The notes below the pieces were generated by a model. The model was not told the DNA's origin, did not search any database, and saw only the letters and a list, made by a program, of their open reading frames with translations. This document shows, piece after piece, positions 42,260 to 43,842 of a stretch of DNA of 43,842 nt. Origin of the DNA: Actinomycetota bacterium (GTDB lineage: Bacteria; Actinomycetota; Acidimicrobiia; Acidimicrobiales; Ilumatobacteraceae); NCBI GenBank assembly GCA_963169665.1, contig CAUJET010000023.1, positions 1 through 43,842 of the forward strand. Reading direction: 5' to 3'. Made by a program: the position numbers and the translations under genes. Each line of letters begins with the position of its first letter. Position 1 is the stretch's first letter.

Positions 42260-43258
42260 GTGGGGACGGCGAGACGCCGACTGTCGAGCATTCCGCTCCT
42301 GGTGATCGCCGCTGTCGCGCTCGCGGTGCTCCTGCCCGTGTGGGCGCCGCTCGCCGTGATCGCCGATCTCGTGCGAGGCCGCACCAGGGTGCCCACCGCC
42401 CGCCTGCTCGCGTTCGCGTTGGGCTGGAGTTGGCTCGAGACAGCCGGTGTCGCGGCAGCCACGTGGCTCTGGCTCACCGGTCGGGGGCGAGACCACCGCC
42501 GGCACTACGCACTCCAGCGCTGGTGGGCCGCGAACCTGATGGGCGTGCTCCGCCGTACCACGGGTCTCACCATCGAGGTGTCCGGTGTCGAGGCCTTCTC
42601 CCCCGGCCCCGTCGTCGCGCTCTGCCGGCACGCGAGCCTCGCCGACTCCCTGGTGAGCGCGTGGGTGGTCACGAGCCTCGCGACGAAGCAGCCTCGCTAT
42701 GTCCTGAAGCGGGAACTCCTCGCCGACCCGTGCCTCGACGTCGTCGGCAATCGCCTGCCCAACCACTTCCTCGACCGCGATGCCGCCGACTCGGCGGGCG
42801 AACTCTCGGCACTCACCGCGCTCGCTGAGGGGCTCGGCCACGACGACGTGGCGATCATCTTCCCCGAGGGCACCCGCGCCGCGCCGGCGAAGCGCACCAG
42901 GGCGCTCGCCCGGATCGCCGAGCGCGACCCCGACCGTGCCGAGCGCCTCGCCGGCCTGCAGCACCTGTTGCCACCGAGACCCGCCGGCACCGCCGCGCTG
43001 CTCGCCGGCTCGCCCGACAGCGACGTCGTGATCGCCTGGCACACCGGCTTCGAAGGCCTCGACACGTTCGGCGGGATCCTCCGTTCGCTCGCCCGCGGCG
43101 CACCCCGGGTGCGCTTCGCTGCCATCCGGATCCAGCGCGACGACGTACCCTCGTGCGACGACGTGCCGGCTCTCACGGTCTGGCTCGACGAACGCTGGCT
43201 CGACGCCGATCGGGCCGTCGACGCACTGCTCACCGAATCCGCCCTCAGCCGGGTCTGA
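42260..43258 (+). CDS. Membrane-bound PlsC-like acyltransferase
   Basis: A 332-aa acyltransferase with two N-terminal membrane helices (LLVIAAVALAVLLPVWAP and a second near residue 60), the HX4D motif CRHASLADSL and the motif FPEGTRA. After that it has a longer, less conserved C-terminal part. It probably acylates a glycerolipid or similar acceptor at the membrane. GTG start after a leaderless promoter. It is divergent from the desaturase, so both may shape membrane lipids, but their promoters are separate. Confidence 0.85.
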   Translation: MGTARRRLSSIPLLVIAAVALAVLLPVWAPLAVIADLVRGRTRVPTARLLAFALGWSWLETAGVAAATWLWLTGRGRDHRRHYALQRWWAANLMGVLRRTTGLTIEVSGVEAFSPGPVVALCRHASLADSLVSAWVVTSLATKQPRYVLKRELLADPCLDVVGNRLPNHFLDRDAADSAGELSALTALAEGLGHDDVAIIFPEGTRAAPAKRTRALARIAERDPDRAERLAGLQHLLPPRPAGTAALLAGSPDSDVVIAWHTGFEGLDTFGGILRSLARGAPRVRFAAIRIQRDDVPSCDDVPALTVWLDERWLDADRAVDALLTESALSRV

Positions 43259-43284
43259 CCCGCACCACCGACCTTCGAGGCCAC

Positions 43285-43842
43285 ATGCCCACCGCCATGC
43301 TCTCCGCCGCACTTGCGATCGTCGTGCTGATGCTCGTCACCTGGGGCATCAGCCTCGCGATCACCAACGTGTCGATCGTCGACATCTCGTGGGGCCTCGG
43401 GTTCGTGCTGGTCGCCTGGAGCGTCCTGCTCACCGTCGACGACGGCCTCGACGCCCGTCAGAACCTGCTGGTGGCGATGGTGACGATCTGGGGATTGCGA
43501 CTCGCTGGCTACCTGGCGTGGCGCAACCTCGGCCACGGTGAGGACTACCGGTACAAGGCGATGCGCAAGCACTACGGCCCGAGGTTCCGCTACCTGAGCC
43601 TGCTCACGGTGTTCGGCCTGCAGGGCGTACTGATGTGGATCGTGTCGCTGCCGGTGCAGATCGGCCAGACCGACGACACCCCCGACATCGGCGTGATCGC
43701 GATCATCGGCGTCGCCGCGTGGCTCGTCGGCCTCTTCTTCGAAGTCGTCGGCGACGCACAGCTCGCCCGCTTCAAGGCCGACCCGAGCAACGCCGGCAAG
43801 GTGATGGATCGCGGGCTGTGGAAGTACACCCGCCACCCGAAC
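43285..43842 (+). CDS. DUF1295 / steroid 5-alpha-reductase-like membrane protein (partial)
   Basis: The first 186 codons of a membrane protein cut by the window end. It starts with hydrophobic AALAIVVLMLVTWGISLAIT, then VSIVDISWGLGFVL, LRLAGYLAWRNLGHGEDYRY and, at the edge, the family signature GLWKYTRHPN. DUF1295 proteins resemble steroid 5-alpha reductases and isoprenylcysteine methyltransferases. Reaction unknown. It starts 26 bp after the acyltransferase gene, so the two may form an operon. Confidence 0.85.
   Translation, partial: MPTAMLSAALAIVVLMLVTWGISLAITNVSIVDISWGLGFVLVAWSVLLTVDDGLDARQNLLVAMVTIWGLRLAGYLAWRNLGHGEDYRYKAMRKHYGPRFRYLSLLTVFGLQGVLMWIVSLPVQIGQTDDTPDIGVIAIIGVAAWLVGLFFEVVGDAQLARFKADPSNAGKVMDRGLWKYTRHPN

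Overview
The window is 43.8 kb of very GC-rich DNA, densely packed with genes on both strands. It has no rRNA, tRNA, CRISPR, phage or insertion-sequence genes that I can see. Many genes start with GTG, many transcripts look leaderless, and there is a DUF664/DinB-type protein of the thiol-dependent class and AbiEi/DUF559 proteins of an actinobacterial kind. I infer a high-GC actinobacterium, possibly of class Acidimicrobiia; this is not proven by the sequence.

Layout. 1-2.5 kb: murF and ddl, divergent peptidoglycan genes sharing a 27-bp promoter. 2.5-4.6 kb: an MFS exporter and a divergent winged-helix regulator, bracketed by inverted arrays of a 19-bp tandem repeat. 4.6-11.5 kb: a TetR regulator divergent from a four-gene lipid operon (acyl-CoA reductase fused to a HAD domain, a zinc alcohol dehydrogenase, a LarA/DUF2088-like protein, a PlsC acyltransferase), with a 16-bp palindromic operator between them. 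11.5-15 kb: a histidine-tailed methyltransferase, an LpqC-like esterase lipoprotein, a DUF480 protein and a glyoxalase-like protein. 15-20.7 kb: two tandem LAL-type LuxR regulators, the second overlapping a truncated haemoglobin gene. 20.7-27.4 kb: a LysM lipoprotein and the gltBD glutamate synthase operon. 27.5-28.8 kb: an AbiEi/DUF559 (Vsr-like) protein between copies of a 46-bp hairpin repeat. 28.8-32.2 kb: a frameshifted GNAT pseudogene, DUF1697, another GNAT, a crotonase and a methyltransferase. 32.2-37.3 kb: a TM2 protein, a nitroreductase, a ComB-like phosphatase, an MscS channel, and a GntR regulator overlapping a GHMP sugar kinase. 37.4-43.8 kb: a mitochondrial-type aconitase, a nitroreductase-DinB pair, a 14-bp tandem array, an acyl-ACP desaturase with a TetR-type operator, a second acyltransferase, and a DUF1295 protein cut by the window end.

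Three things stand out. First, several divergent pairs share one symmetric -10 element, and on both sides the start codon lies at or within 3 nt of the predicted +1. Second, convergent junctions carry short tandem arrays (19 bp twice, 14 bp once) that run into the flanking stop codons. Third, a 46-bp hairpin with one covarying inner pair brackets the DUF559 gene. The TetR-controlled lipid operon is the best candidate for an undescribed pathway, because three of its proteins show substitutions at positions expected to be catalytic or structural.
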